Notes: generated from the sequence alone by a model not told the origin. 64,000 nt of DNA from Salinimicrobium sediminis (GCF_900215295.1 NZ_OCMF01000001.1:806001-870000); one strand, 5' to 3'; numbered from the stretch's first letter, positions 8,543 to 18,171 are shown. Made by a program: numbers and translations.

Positions 8543-10678
8543 ATGAAAAATAAATTTCAGCAAAATATGTCATTTTTGGATCCTGAAAAAGCAGGAGATA
8601 CTGCCGTGGCTCAAGATACCACCGGAGAAAAAGGAGCGGGAGGAGACGCTAAAATATACTCCGGGAAGGATCTGCAAGACCTGGAACATCTTGGGTTTGC
8701 CGCAGGAATTCCTCCCTATTTACGAGGTCCCTACAGCACCATGTATGTCATTAGGCCATGGACCATACGCCAGTACGCAGGATTCTCTACTGCCGAAGAA
8801 AGCAACGCCTTTTACCGCCGCAACCTTGCAGCAGGTCAAAAAGGACTTTCCGTAGCCTTTGATCTGCCCACCCACCGCGGGTACGACAGTGACCATGAAA
8901 GAGTCGTAGGCGACGTGGGAAAAGCCGGGGTGGCCATCGATTCTGTGGAAGATATGAAGATCCTTTTCGACCAGATCCCGCTGGACCAAATGTCGGTTTC
9001 CATGACCATGAACGGTGCAGTATTACCTATTCTCGCATTTTACATTGTGGCAGCCGAAGAGCAGGGAGTAAACCCCGAACTGCTTTCGGGAACCATTCAA
9101 AATGACATTCTAAAGGAGTTTATGGTGAGGAACACCTATATCTATCCTCCCACACCTTCTATGAAGATCATTTCAGACATTTTTGAGTACACCTCCCGCC
9201 ATATGCCCAGATTCAACAGCATAAGTATTTCCGGATACCATATGCAGGAGGCAGGTGCAACCAGTGAGATCGAACTCGCCTACACCCTGGCAGATGGTTT
9301 AGAATATATTCGCAAAGGCCTCGGGGCAGGAATGGATATTGACAGTTTTGCCCCACGTTTATCCTTCTTTTGGGCAATTGGACTCGATCATTTTACTGAG
9401 ATCGCAAAAATGCGTGCCGCAAGGATGCTTTGGGCAAAGCTGGTAAAACAGTTCAATCCAAAAAATGAAAAATCCCTGGTCTTAAGGACCCACAGCCAAA
9501 CCAGCGGCTGGAGTTTGACAGAGCAGGATCCATTCAACAACGTTGCCCGAACCTGTATAGAGGCAGCAGCAGCGGCATTTGGCGGCACTCAAAGTTTGCA
9601 TACCAATGCTTTGGATGAAGCCATTGCTCTACCCACAGATTTCTCTGCCAGGATAGCCAGGAATACGCAGCTGCACCTGCAGTACGAAACGCAGATCACC
9701 CGAACCGTTGACCCCTGGGCAGGTAGTTACTATGTGGAAAGCCTTACCAAAGAGATAGCTGAAAAAGCCTGGGCACTCATCCGGGAAGTTGAGGAACTCG
9801 GCGGAATGACAAAAGCTATCGAAGCAGGAATTCCGAAGATGCGAATAGAGGAAGCTGCTGCAAAAAAGCAGGCGAGAATAGATAGTGCGCAAGACATTAT
9901 CGTGGGCGTGAATAAATTCCGAAGAGAAACTGAAGATCCCATAGTCACTCTCGAAGTTGACAACCAAACGGTAAGAAAACAGCAGATCGAGCGTCTTGAA
10001 AAAATTAAAGCTGAAAGAAATTCTGAAAAAGTAAAAGCTGCCCTGCAAAACCTTACTGAAGCTGCACGTACCAATGATAAGAATCTGCTGGCGCTGGCTA
10101 TAGAAGCCGCCCGCGATAGGGCAACATTAGGTGAAATAAGCGATGCTTTGGAATCCGTTTTTGGAAGATATAAGGCACAAATCCAATCTTTTAGCGGTGT
10201 GTATTCAAAAGAGATGAAACAGGATCCTACTTTTATAAAAGCGCGTGAAATGGCAAATCTTTTTGCTGAACAGGAAGGTCGCAGGCCACGCATCATGATC
10301 GCAAAAATGGGACAGGACGGCCATGACAGAGGCGCCAAGGTTGTTGCCACAGGATACGCTGATGTTGGTTTTGACGTGGATATTGGGCCTCTGTTCCAAA
10401 CTCCTGCCGAAGCTGCCAGGCAAGCGATGGAAAACGACGTTCACATTCTTGGAGTATCTTCTCTTGCCGCCGGGCATAAAACCCTGGTGCCACAGGTGAT
10501 AGAAGAACTTAAGAAACACGGCCGGGAAGTTATCATGGTAATCGTAGGAGGGGTAATTCCCTCTCAGGACTATCAATTTCTTTTTGATGCCGGTGCAGTT
10601 GCTGTTTTTGGCCCGGGCACCAGAATAAGTGAAACTGCAATTCAGCTTCTGGAGATCCTAATCGACGAAGAAAAATAA
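8543..10678 (+). CDS. mutB: Methylmalonyl-CoA mutase large (alpha) subunit
   Basis: This 711-residue catalytic subunit rearranges (R)-methylmalonyl-CoA and succinyl-CoA using adenosylcobalamin. The N-terminal TIM barrel carries [16 protein letters not shown] and [19 protein letters not shown]. The C-terminal B12 domain has the DxHxxG motif, with D592, H594 and G597, where the His ligates cobalt. I choose the ATG at 8543, just after the mutA stop; an in-frame ATG at 8489 lies inside mutA and would add 18 unusual residues. No meaB/argK chaperone gene lies next to it. Confidence 0.95.
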   Translation: MKNKFQQNMSFLDPEKAGDTAVAQDTTGEKGAGGDAKIYSGKDLQDLEHLGFAAGIPPYLRGPYSTMYVIRPWTIRQYAGFSTAEESNAFYRRNLAAGQKGLSVAFDLPTHRGYDSDHERVVGDVGKAGVAIDSVEDMKILFDQIPLDQMSVSMTMNGAVLPILAFYIVAAEEQGVNPELLSGTIQNDILKEFMVRNTYIYPPTPSMKIISDIFEYTSRHMPRFNSISISGYHMQEAGATSEIELAYTLADGLEYIRKGLGAGMDIDSFAPRLSFFWAIGLDHFTEIAKMRAARMLWAKLVKQFNPKNEKSLVLRTHSQTSGWSLTEQDPFNNVARTCIEAAAAAFGGTQSLHTNALDEAIALPTDFSARIARNTQLHLQYETQITRTVDPWAGSYYVESLTKEIAEKAWALIREVEELGGMTKAIEAGIPKMRIEEAAAKKQARIDSAQDIIVGVNKFRRETEDPIVTLEVDNQTVRKQQIERLEKIKAERNSEKVKAALQNLTEAARTNDKNLLALAIEAARDRATLGEISDALESVFGRYKAQIQSFSGVYSKEMKQDPTFIKAREMANLFAEQEGRRPRIMIAKMGQDGHDRGAKVVATGYADVGFDVDIGPLFQTPAEAARQAMENDVHILGVSSLAAGHKTLVPQVIEELKKHGREVIMVIVGGVIPSQDYQFLFDAGAVAVFGPGTRISETAIQLLEILIDEEK

Positions 10679-10703
10679 AGGTTTAATTATTAAAAACTCA
10701 ACC

Positions 10704-11981
10704 ATGAAAAATGCTTTAAACATAGTAACTCCCCATGAAGCTGTTTCTCACGTAAAATCGGGCGATCGTGTTTTTCTGCACGGGGCGGCGATGACTCCCA
10801 ATATTTTAATCAATGCGCTTACAGAACGTTACCGGGAACTAAGAGAAGTAGAGTTGATCCATATCCATACCGAAGGCCCGGCTCCCTATACGGCTCCTCC
10901 CTATAACGAATCCTTCATGACCAACAGCTGTTTTGTTGCCGGAAATGTAAGACAGGCAGTGAACTCCAGGATTGGAGCTTATATCCCCATCTTCCTGAGT
11001 GAGATCCACCTGCTTTTCCGAAGAAATTTTCTTCCTATTGATGTGGCTTTGATCCAGGTTTCTCCCCCGGACGAACACGGCTATTGCTCCCTGGGAGTTT
11101 CGGTTGACATCACTCTTCCCGCAGTGCAAACTGCTAAAAAAGTAATCGCACAGGTGAATCCGCAGGTCCCCAGGACTCATGGGGACGGGATCATACATGT
11201 AAGTCGAATTCATGCAGCTATAGAAGTTGACGTACCAATACACTCTCCTAAAATTTCTATCCCTTCAGAAACAGAACAGAAAATAGGAGAATATGTCGCC
11301 GGCCTTGTGGAAGACGGAGCCACTCTACAAATGGGCATTGGAGGAATTCCTAACGTGGTCCTTTCAAAACTTATGAACCACAAAAGGCTTGGGATCCATA
11401 CCGAACTATTCTCAGATGGGGTCCTGCCTCTCATTGAAAATGGGGTCATAACAGGAGAAGAAAAGAAGATCAAGACCGGCAAGATCGTCACCTGTTTTGC
11501 AGCGGGCACTCCGCAGCTTTACGATTTCATCAATGACAATCCTGTAGTGCATTTTAAGGAGGCCGCTTACACTAATGACTCGGCCATAATCCGGCAGAAT
11601 CCAAAGGTGACCGCTATAAATTCGGCCATTGAGATCGATCTTACGGGGCAGGTTTGTGCAGACACCATCGGGAAATACCACTACTCCGGCGTGGGCGGAC
11701 AAATGGATTTCATTCGTGGCGCCTCTCTTTCTGAAGGCGGAAAAGCCATTTTCGCAATGCCTTCTGTTACTGCTAAAGGAGTTTCGAAGATAGTACCTTT
11801 CCTCAAAGAAGGTGCGGGTGTTACAACCACCAGGGCACATGTGCATTATGTAGCTACGGAATTCGGAGTGGTAAATCTCTTCGGAAAAAACCTGAAACAA
11901 AGAGCCAAAGCGATGATCTCCATTGCACACCCCGAACACCGGGAAGCTTTGGAAGAAGCTTACTTTGAAATGGCCTACTAA
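10704..11981 (+). CDS. Acetyl-CoA hydrolase/CoA-transferase family protein
   Basis: This 425-residue protein has the two-domain fold of the 4-hydroxybutyrate/succinyl-CoA:acetate CoA-transferase family. The glycine loop GIGGIPNVVL is at 211-220, and the block HTELFSDGVLPL contains Glu234, which by family analogy forms the CoA thioester. It follows mutB by 25 bases. The context suggests it swaps CoA between propionyl-CoA (or acetyl-CoA) and succinate, closing the succinate-propionate cycle. The acyl acceptor cannot be fixed from sequence, and acetyl-CoA:acetate exchange is an alternative. Confidence 0.88.
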   Translation: MKNALNIVTPHEAVSHVKSGDRVFLHGAAMTPNILINALTERYRELREVELIHIHTEGPAPYTAPPYNESFMTNSCFVAGNVRQAVNSRIGAYIPIFLSEIHLLFRRNFLPIDVALIQVSPPDEHGYCSLGVSVDITLPAVQTAKKVIAQVNPQVPRTHGDGIIHVSRIHAAIEVDVPIHSPKISIPSETEQKIGEYVAGLVEDGATLQMGIGGIPNVVLSKLMNHKRLGIHTELFSDGVLPLIENGVITGEEKKIKTGKIVTCFAAGTPQLYDFINDNPVVHFKEAAYTNDSAIIRQNPKVTAINSAIEIDLTGQVCADTIGKYHYSGVGGQMDFIRGASLSEGGKAIFAMPSVTAKGVSKIVPFLKEGAGVTTTRAHVHYVATEFGVVNLFGKNLKQRAKAMISIAHPEHREALEEAYFEMAY

Positions 11982-12026
11982 AATTCATTGGTTTTACCGG
12001 TCGAGGAATCCGAAAGCTTTTAAATC

Positions 12027-12060
12027 AAAACCGCCCCGGGCAATCCCGGGGCGGTTTTTT
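12027..12060. terminator. Bidirectional terminator between CoA-transferase and pckA
   Basis: A 10-bp stem (CCGCCCCGGG / CCCGGGGCGG) with a CAAT loop is flanked by four A residues on the left and six T residues on the right. It sits between two convergent genes and can serve both. Confidence 0.9.
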
Positions 12061-12076
12061 GGTTAGCTGATCAGGG

Positions 12077-13711
12077 TTAGAATTCTGCTTCCATGTGATG
12101 ATGTTCATCGATGAGCGGTCCTCCTGCAATGATCTGCCTGGACGCTTCTGCAGAGAATTTCTCGAAATTGAGGTGGAAGGAATGCGCCAGCTGAATTGAC
12201 TTCTGGATATATGCTCCTTTTTGCAACCAGGTATTCATCGGGTTTAGGATCTCAGTCGGGATTCCCGGACAATATTTGGGCATGAACAATCCGAAGATAG
12301 GATGCATTTCTAATTCCACATTTTCAAGCTCTCCTTTGAGTATGGAAGTGATCATGGACCGTGTATATTTCAATTTGATCCTGGAACCTACGCCGTAAGG
12401 GCCTCCACTCCATCCGGTATTTAATAACCACACATTTACATTGTTCTCTTTCATTTTTGCGCTCAGCATTTCAGCATACACAGTTGGGTGAAGCGGCATA
12501 AAAGGGGCTCCAAAACATGCTGAAAAAGATGGAACCGGTTCATTAATTCCTGCCTCGGTACCGGCTACTTTTGCAGTATATCCGGAAATAAAATGGTAAG
12601 CAGCCTGTCCCGGAGTGAGTTTGGATACCGGAGGCAGCACTCCAAAGGCATCACAGGTGAGGAAGAAAATGTTTTTAGGATTTCCTGCGTAAGAAGGCAC
12701 CTGAATATTATCAATATGCTCAATAGGATAACTTACCCTGGTGTTTTGAGTAATGGAAGCATCTTCAAAATCCACCTCTTTTGTTCCCGGCTTAATCACC
12801 ACGTTTTCCAGAAGAGCTCCCGGTTTTATAGCTCTGAATATATCCGGTTCGGTTTCTTCTGTTAATCCAATCACTTTGGCGTAACAACCCCCTTCAAAAT
12901 TGAAAACTATATTCTCCCGGGTCCAGCCATGTTCATCGTCGCCGATCAATTTTCTTTGAGGATCTGCAGAAAGAGTGGTTTTTCCGGTGCCTGAAAGTCC
13001 GAAGAAAATAGCAGTATCCCCCTCTTCCCCCACATTAGCAGAACAGTGCATTGGCAGCACATCTTTTTCGACCGGAAGGATGAGGTTTAGTGCAGAGAAA
13101 ATGCCTTTTTTCATCTCTCCTGTGTAAGCAGAGCCTCCCACTAAAGCTACTTTCCTGGTGAAATCGAGAATGCTGAAGTTCCCCTGACGCAAACCTACTT
13201 TTTCGGGTTCCTTTTCTTCATATCCGGGTGCGCAGAGTACCAGCCACTCTTCTTCGAATCCCTGAAGCTCTTCCTCGTTCAACCGAAGAAACATGTTCTT
13301 CACGAAGAAATTTGACCAGGGATATTCGGTTATAGTACGCACGTTCATGCGGTATTCGGGCTGAGCACAGACATATCCATCATGTACGTAAACTTCTTTT
13401 TCAGAAAGGTATTGGACCATTCGATCGTACAGGATCCCGAAGTTTTCAGAAGAAACCGGTTTATTGATGTTCCCCCACCAAACTTTATCTTTTGTGTAGT
13501 CATCTTTAACCAGGAATCGGTCCTGGGGAGATCTTCCGGTAAATTTTCCGGTATTTACTGCCAGGGTTCCATTTTTGGTCTCTGTACCCATTCCTTTACG
13601 CACAGTGATCTCCTGGAGTTCTTCCCCCGACAGATTCCAGTAGGTCTTACAATTTTTCAAACCGTATTTTGACAGGTCGCCGGTTGCGGGTTTTTCTAAA
13701 ACATTTTTCAT
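12077..13711 (-). CDS. pckA: Phosphoenolpyruvate carboxykinase (ATP)
   Basis: This 544-residue enzyme converts oxaloacetate and ATP to phosphoenolpyruvate and CO2, the entry step of gluconeogenesis. The P-loop GLSGTGKTT is at 238-246, followed by the metal-binding DDEHGW block. FVKDMFLRL-like and RMNVRTITEYPW regions near residue 115 are also typical, and the length matches the ATP-type family. It is placed beside the propionate locus, whose product succinyl-CoA feeds oxaloacetate. A stable hairpin lies in the leader just upstream. Confidence 0.95.
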   Translation of the reverse strand: MKNVLEKPATGDLSKYGLKNCKTYWNLSGEELQEITVRKGMGTETKNGTLAVNTGKFTGRSPQDRFLVKDDYTKDKVWWGNINKPVSSENFGILYDRMVQYLSEKEVYVHDGYVCAQPEYRMNVRTITEYPWSNFFVKNMFLRLNEEELQGFEEEWLVLCAPGYEEKEPEKVGLRQGNFSILDFTRKVALVGGSAYTGEMKKGIFSALNLILPVEKDVLPMHCSANVGEEGDTAIFFGLSGTGKTTLSADPQRKLIGDDEHGWTRENIVFNFEGGCYAKVIGLTEETEPDIFRAIKPGALLENVVIKPGTKEVDFEDASITQNTRVSYPIEHIDNIQVPSYAGNPKNIFFLTCDAFGVLPPVSKLTPGQAAYHFISGYTAKVAGTEAGINEPVPSFSACFGAPFMPLHPTVYAEMLSAKMKENNVNVWLLNTGWSGGPYGVGSRIKLKYTRSMITSILKGELENVELEMHPIFGLFMPKYCPGIPTEILNPMNTWLQKGAYIQKSIQLAHSFHLNFEKFSAEASRQIIAGGPLIDEHHHMEAEF

Positions 13712-13734
13712 AATCTTAGTTGTTGGTGATATTT

Positions 13735-13761
13735 CCCCCGGCCTTTTAAAGGTTCCGGGGG
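13735..13761 (-). promoter_or_regulatory. Stable hairpin between the universal stress gene and pckA
   Basis: A 7-bp GC stem (CCCCCGG / CCGGGGG) encloses a second AT-rich inverted stretch. It lies 22 bases past the stress-protein stop and 24 bases before the pckA ATG. There is no T-run on the minus strand, so it is not a standard terminator. It may protect or process the mRNA, or lower read-through into pckA. Confidence 0.4.
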
Positions 13762-13783
13762 GATTTGGTTAAGGGTTTCAGGA

Positions 13784-14563
13784 TTAATCAAGTACCAGTA
13801 AAGGCACGTTGGAGTGCAGGGTAAGTAATCGGGTAAGACGACCTTCAGATGCCTCACTACCGGGAAGATGTGTACGCGGCATAATGGCCAGCATGTCCAT
13901 ATCGTGTTTTTCAATGTAATTGAGAATTCCTTTTTCTATGTCCTCATTTTCTTCAAAGCTGTGATGAGAATAGAACATTTCAAGGAAGTAATTAAGTGTA
14001 GCTTCATTGCTTTCATCATCTTCGGTATAACCCATCGCCATTTCATGGTGCTGAATGGTCAACACGTGCACCTGGGCTTTATGTTTTCGGGATACATCCA
14101 GGAGGGTGTAAAGTGGAGTTCTGTCTGTGATCTTTTCATTGCCAAGAGAGAGAATAATAGTGCTTAACCTGAATTTCCTGTAGGTACCGGGAATGACGAG
14201 AACGGGAAGATCTGCCTCCTGTACCAGGCGGGAGGTTGTGGTGGCAATATTTTCTTCTCCTGTTTGTGCGCCACGGGTTCCCATAATGATCAGGTCAATT
14301 TTAAGCTCTTTTTGAAGCTGAATAATCGATGGTGCAAATTCTCCTTCGCGCACCAGAGTATGAATCTCAGGAAATTGTGGCTTTTGGTATTTTTTAATGA
14401 TTTTCTTGAAATCTTCTTCAATTTTTCCGGTTTTACAATTTCCGTCGGTAATGTTCAGCAGAAAAAGAGTGATCGCCGGATCATGATCTGCAAATCTTAC
14501 GGCATATTCCAAAGCATTTTTTGATACTTCAGAAAAATCGAAAGGGATTAGGATATTTTTCAT
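13784..14563 (-). CDS. Universal stress protein with two USP domains
   Basis: This 259-residue protein is a tandem UspA fusion. Domain 1 (about 1-140) starts MKNILIPFDFSEVSKNAL and ends with MGTRGA...LVQEADLPVLVIPG, the usual nucleotide-binding tail. Domain 2 (about 150-259) repeats the fold more loosely and ends SNVPLLVLD. Proteins of this type respond to starvation and redox stress; the ligand is unknown. It lies upstream of pckA on the same strand with a 72-base gap. Confidence 0.88.
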   Translation of the reverse strand: MKNILIPFDFSEVSKNALEYAVRFADHDPAITLFLLNITDGNCKTGKIEEDFKKIIKKYQKPQFPEIHTLVREGEFAPSIIQLQKELKIDLIIMGTRGAQTGEENIATTTSRLVQEADLPVLVIPGTYRKFRLSTIILSLGNEKITDRTPLYTLLDVSRKHKAQVHVLTIQHHEMAMGYTEDDESNEATLNYFLEMFYSHHSFEENEDIEKGILNYIEKHDMDMLAIMPRTHLPGSEASEGRLTRLLTLHSNVPLLVLD

Positions 14564-14850
14564 TGCTTAAAGGATTACGGAAATTGCTGCACATATTTCC
14601 TGATTATTATCACCTTAAAGATACCTCCGTAAAAGGCCGGGATTCATGACAAATATCATTTGCAGATCGAAAGAAATCAACAATTTAGCCCCGAAAACGT
14701 TTGCATTTTTTAAGCAGGTGGAGCAGCAGAATAATATCTATTAAAAAAGACATTTTTTAAAAAGTTCCCTGCCTTTTAAGAAGGAGGAATCAGGAAAGAA
14801 AATTTTGATTAAGTCCCGCCGGCTGTCTCTTAAATCTTGTATTTAAAAAA

Positions 14851-15603
14851 TCACCATTCTTTAAGCTGAAGCTCTTTCCCGTCAAAGACCCCGTAAGTGT
14901 AGAAGTTGATCCAGTCTCCCAGGTTCAGGTATTTTGAATTCTCCTGCAGTTGAATATCCAGCGGCAGGTGCCGGTGGCCAAAGATAAAGTAGTCGTAATG
15001 CTGGGTTTTAAGCTTATGGCGGCAGTATTGAATTAGCCATTCTTTATCCTCCCCCATGAATTTCACATCCTCCTCTCCCGAAATAGCTTTGTTTTTAACC
15101 GAAAAATATTGAGCCAATGGCATCCCAATATCGGGGTGCAGCCAACGATAAAGCCATTTAGCCAAGGGATTGGTAAAGACCTTTTTCATCCTCTTAAAGC
15201 CTTTGTCGCCGGGCCCTAGTCCATCGCCGTGGCCAATGAGGAATTTTTTGTCGTTGAAGTTGAATTCCTTTGGCTTATGAAAAACAGGAATATCCAGTTC
15301 TTTTTCAAAATAATCATTCATCCAAAGGTCATGGTTGCCTACAAAGAAGTAGATAGGGATTCCGCGGTCTCTTAGCTGAGCCAGTTTTCCCAGAACCCGC
15401 ACAAAACCCTTGGGCACAACATGTTTATATTCAAACCAAAAGTCAAAAAGATCCCCTAACAGGAAGATAGCTGCGGCATCCCCGCTTACTTCATCGAGCC
15501 ATGCAACAAACTTCTCCTCTCGCGGGCGGCTTTCTTCAGCCGTAGGAGCTCCCAGGTGATTATCGCTGGAGAAGTAGATCTTTTTACCCTCGGGTATCTG
15601 CAT
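14851..15603 (-). CDS. lpxH: UDP-2,3-diacylglucosamine pyrophosphohydrolase
   Basis: This calcineurin-like metallophosphoesterase of 250 residues has the full motif set: D14-N-H16, GDLFD (50-54), GNHD (89-92), GHGD (124-127) and GHRH near the C-terminus. The pattern and the Phe/Trp-rich segment after GDLFD match LpxH, which cleaves UDP-diacylglucosamine to lipid X at the inner membrane in lipid A synthesis. The 287 bases between it and the stress-protein gene contain no feature I can name. Confidence 0.88.
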   Translation of the reverse strand: MQIPEGKKIYFSSDNHLGAPTAEESRPREEKFVAWLDEVSGDAAAIFLLGDLFDFWFEYKHVVPKGFVRVLGKLAQLRDRGIPIYFFVGNHDLWMNDYFEKELDIPVFHKPKEFNFNDKKFLIGHGDGLGPGDKGFKRMKKVFTNPLAKWLYRWLHPDIGMPLAQYFSVKNKAISGEEDVKFMGEDKEWLIQYCRHKLKTQHYDYFIFGHRHLPLDIQLQENSKYLNLGDWINFYTYGVFDGKELQLKEW

Positions 15604-15730
15604 GCTTAGGATTTGTGGGTAAATATAGTTTTTAAATTTCCGAAGTTAAAATCTTCAGAAAAAATCACTCCTCCCGCTTCCTGCCTTGGGCAATTCTTGA
15701 AATAAGGTTATCTTTAAAAGCACCCCAAAA

Positions 15731-16426
15731 ATGGCAGTTTTGGAACCTGAGAAAGCGTCAGAATTAATCTGCAAAAATTTAGAGATGTTACATCAAAAAG
15801 ATTTTAAATACAACGGAACTCCAATAGAAAAAGCCAAAAAAGCTTTGATCATGGTACACGGACGCGGTGGTTTTGCTGAAGACATTTTATCTGTAGCCGA
15901 TCATCTTAAAGTGGAGGATTTCGCCCTGGTGGCTCCACAGGCATACAACAACAGCTGGTATCCACTTTCTTTTATGGCTCCCGTAGAACAGAACCAACCC
16001 TGGCTGGATTCGGCTATCGAGGTGCTGCAGCTACTGGAAAAAGAGCTTAATGAAAAGGGGATAGCTTCAAAGGATATCTATTTCTTTGGATTTTCGCAAG
16101 GTGCCTGCCTTACACTCGAATATGTAACCCGGAATGCCAAAAAATATGGAGGGGTGGTCGCCATCATTGGCGGACTTATTGGAAAGCAGATCAACACCGG
16201 AAATTATATTACAGATTTTGAAGGAACAAAGATCTATATAGGCACGAGTGATCCCGATGCCCATGTGCCGGTTGAGCGTGTGGAACAAACTGCTGCGATA
16301 CTTAAAAATAAAAATGCACAGGTGGAATTACAGATCCACAAGGATGGCGGCCATGCGATCCTTCCCGCAGAACTTGGAAAGGCTAATCATTTTATTTTCG
16401 GTTATTCGGGAGAGATCGATGAGTAG
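15731..16426 (+). CDS. Alpha/beta hydrolase, phospholipase/carboxylesterase type
   Basis: This 231-residue cytoplasmic hydrolase has the early block MVHGRGGFAED (41-51). The nucleophile elbow GFSQGA has Ser122, a later Asp lies in GTSDPDAHVP, and the His is in GGHAILP. That triad and order match the serine esterase/phospholipase family (YpfH-like). No signal peptide is seen and the substrate is unknown. It is convergent with queD, with two bases between the stops. Confidence 0.85.
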   Translation: MAVLEPEKASELICKNLEMLHQKDFKYNGTPIEKAKKALIMVHGRGGFAEDILSVADHLKVEDFALVAPQAYNNSWYPLSFMAPVEQNQPWLDSAIEVLQLLEKELNEKGIASKDIYFFGFSQGACLTLEYVTRNAKKYGGVVAIIGGLIGKQINTGNYITDFEGTKIYIGTSDPDAHVPVERVEQTAAILKNKNAQVELQIHKDGGHAILPAELGKANHFIFGYSGEIDE

Positions 16427-16428
16427 CC

Positions 16429-16881
16429 TTAGGAGTTGTCTGAGGCGTACCATTCGGCGTAAGAAGTTTCAGTTTCCTGAAGCCTCAGAGAATATAATTC
16501 TATATGCTGCGGAAGGCGGCTTTTGATCCTTTCAGCAAAATCCTGGATCATATTTTCACTGGTAGGCTGATAATCTACAAGAATTACGTTATGTCCTCTG
16601 GTCTGAAGTTCTTCGGCCAGTTCAACGTGCGGAGTATTTTTATTGAAGACCGTGGCATGATCAAACTTATCAACGATCTCCTGTTTCACTATTTTTTTAA
16701 GATCCCCAAAATCTATGACCATTCCCAATTTTACATGGTCTTCATCGCTGATAGGTTCCCCAATTACTGTCACCGCCAGCTTATAGCTATGACCATGTAC
16801 ATTCTTGCATTTGCCGTCATACCCGAATAAAGCGTGGCCGGTCTCAAAAGAAAATTGTTTGGTGATTCGAATTAATGCCAT
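16429..16881 (-). CDS. queD: 6-carboxytetrahydropterin synthase-like protein (PTPS family)
   Basis: This 150-residue protein has the zinc and catalytic residues of the family: H16, then C25-x-x-x-H29-G-H31. It also carries a conserved GMVIDFGDLKK block and a C-terminal Glu-containing strand. QueD makes 6-carboxytetrahydropterin from dihydroneopterin triphosphate for queuosine. I choose the ATG at 16881 because the family starts within a few residues of the first strand; a longer frame begins at 16926. Other queuosine genes are not in the window. Confidence 0.85.
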   Translation of the reverse strand: MALIRITKQFSFETGHALFGYDGKCKNVHGHSYKLAVTVIGEPISDEDHVKLGMVIDFGDLKKIVKQEIVDKFDHATVFNKNTPHVELAEELQTRGHNVILVDYQPTSENMIQDFAERIKSRLPQHIELYSLRLQETETSYAEWYASDNS

Positions 16882-17022
16882 GGGAACAAATTTTGTGCAA
16901 AGATAAAGGTTTTTAACTCCCTGCATTTTAACTTCGTTACAGGAAATTTTATAATTCCCGGCTTTTTATTCTTTTAGAAAATTGCCATTTTCAAGATACA
17001 TTTACAACCTAAAACGAAGCTT

Positions 17023-17643
17023 TTGGAGATTATTGAAAATCAGGTTTATGAGAAGATCATTTCAGATCTTTTAGAGCAACAGTATTCTGTTGTTGAAGAT
17101 TTCTTCAGCCTTGAACAGGTAGAAGAGCTACGGAATTCCCTGCTGACCAAATATGAAGAAGATAATTTTAAAAAAGCAGCCATAGGGAACCGCACAAATG
17201 AAGTGATTGCCAAATCCATTCGGGGAGATTTTATCCTTTGGCTCAATGAAGCTGAAGCTGCTCCTGCAGAAAAAGCATTCTTCAGCAAGATCAATGATTT
17301 TGTAAATTACCTCAACCGCACCTGTTTTATGGGAATTCTTCACAAGGAGTTCCATTATGCATTATATCCTGAAGGGACTTTTTACAGGAGACACCTGGAT
17401 ACCTTTCAAAATGACGACCGCAGGAAACTATCTATGGTGTGTTATCTCAACGAGCAGGACTGGCAACCGGAATATGGAGGAGAACTGGTGATTTACAGGA
17501 ATGAAAATGGAAAAGAGGTACCTAAAAGTATATATCCCTTTCCGGGACGTATGGTCATTTTTGAAAGCCAGATCCTGGAACATGAGGTAAAACCCGTAAA
17601 GACCGAAAGGCTGAGTATTACCGGATGGTTAAAAACCCGTTGA
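17023..17643 (+). CDS. Fe(II)/2-oxoglutarate-dependent oxygenase, prolyl hydroxylase-like
   Basis: The C-terminal double-stranded beta helix carries the iron triad H124-x-D126 and H187, and Arg196 should bind 2-oxoglutarate. The surrounding blocks (YRRHLD, LSMVCYLN, GGEL, ERLSITGW) match the SM-20/prolyl 4-hydroxylase-like family. The target is unknown; bacterial relatives modify translation factors or other proteins. No ATG precedes the conserved region in frame, so translation probably starts at the TTG at 17023. Confidence 0.82.
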   Translation: MEIIENQVYEKIISDLLEQQYSVVEDFFSLEQVEELRNSLLTKYEEDNFKKAAIGNRTNEVIAKSIRGDFILWLNEAEAAPAEKAFFSKINDFVNYLNRTCFMGILHKEFHYALYPEGTFYRRHLDTFQNDDRRKLSMVCYLNEQDWQPEYGGELVIYRNENGKEVPKSIYPFPGRMVIFESQILEHEVKPVKTERLSITGWLKTR

Positions 17644-17644
17644 T

Positions 17645-17776
17645 CTATTTCCTGAATTTTTTAAATGCTACTACCACGATCAACAGGATCGCGATAAGCA
17701 ACCAAAATCCATAACCGCTTAAGAAACGCATGATGTCAAAGGCATCTTCGCTTACCGGAACTTCGTCTTGCATCAT
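17645..17776 (-). CDS. Small single-span membrane protein, 43 residues
   Basis: The gene starts ATG-ATG at 17776 and overlaps the stop of the gene before it (ATGA overlap), which implies coupled translation. An acidic N-terminus (about 18 residues) is followed by one hydrophobic helix (GFWLLIAILLIVVVAF) and a short basic tail (KKFRK). That predicts an outside N-terminus and inside C-terminus. It is the last of three tiny membrane genes in a row. I do not recognise a family. Confidence 0.6.
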   Translation of the reverse strand: MMQDEVPVSEDAFDIMRFLSGYGFWLLIAILLIVVVAFKKFRK

Positions 17777-17949
17777 CTTTTATTTCTTTTATCCCAGGCG
17801 TGGCGTGCATAAAAGAACAATGCTACCAAAACAATGATAGCCAGGATATAGATCCACTGGTCTTCCAGGAAATCCATCAGGGAAAATCCATATTCCTGCC
17901 GCTCTGTGGCCGGCCTGTCTTTTGGTAAATGTTCCTGCTGAAAACTCAT
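17773..17949 (-). CDS. Small single-span membrane protein, 58 residues
   Basis: This frame runs from the ATG at 17949 to a TGA at 17773 that overlaps the next start. It has a polar N-terminal half of about 32 residues, one transmembrane helix (WIYILAIIVLVALFFYA) and a basic end (RHAWDKRNKR). The layout (polar, helix, basic tail) is the same as in both neighbouring small proteins, although the sequences are not obviously homologous. Function is unknown. Confidence 0.6.
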   Translation of the reverse strand: MSFQQEHLPKDRPATERQEYGFSLMDFLEDQWIYILAIIVLVALFFYARHAWDKRNKR

Positions 17950-17984
17950 AATGGCTGATTACAGGGCTGTCAAAAATGACATTT

Positions 17985-18170
17985 TTAGCCCCAGTTATTT
18001 TTCCTCTTTCTTCTAAAGAAAGCAAAATAAAGTATTGCGGCGAGAAGTACTACCGCAACGGTAATAATAGTCCAAAGATTTGATCCTACAAAATAGCCAA
18101 GGTGGTACGCCATTTTTCCGATCTTATTCTCTTCGGCTTCCTGGGCGGCAAGGATAAAAAGTGAATGCAT
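17985..18170 (-). CDS. Small single-span membrane protein, 61 residues
   Basis: I choose the ATG at 18170, one base after the enoyl-CoA hydratase-like gene ends at 18172; the longer frame would overlap that gene. The protein has a polar N-terminal part, a helix (WTIITVAVVLLAAILYFAFF) and a strongly basic tail (RRKRKNN). It heads the trio of small membrane genes that appears to share a transcript with the hydratase-like gene. I do not recognise a family. Confidence 0.6.
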   Translation of the reverse strand: MHSLFILAAQEAEENKIGKMAYHLGYFVGSNLWTIITVAVVLLAAILYFAFFRRKRKNNWG

Positions 18171-18171
18171 A

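Noticed and set aside
9730-10350. 206-codon minus-strand frame inside mutB
   Set aside because: It is an antisense shadow of a strongly conserved coding region, with Ser/Arg/Ala bias typical of such shadows.
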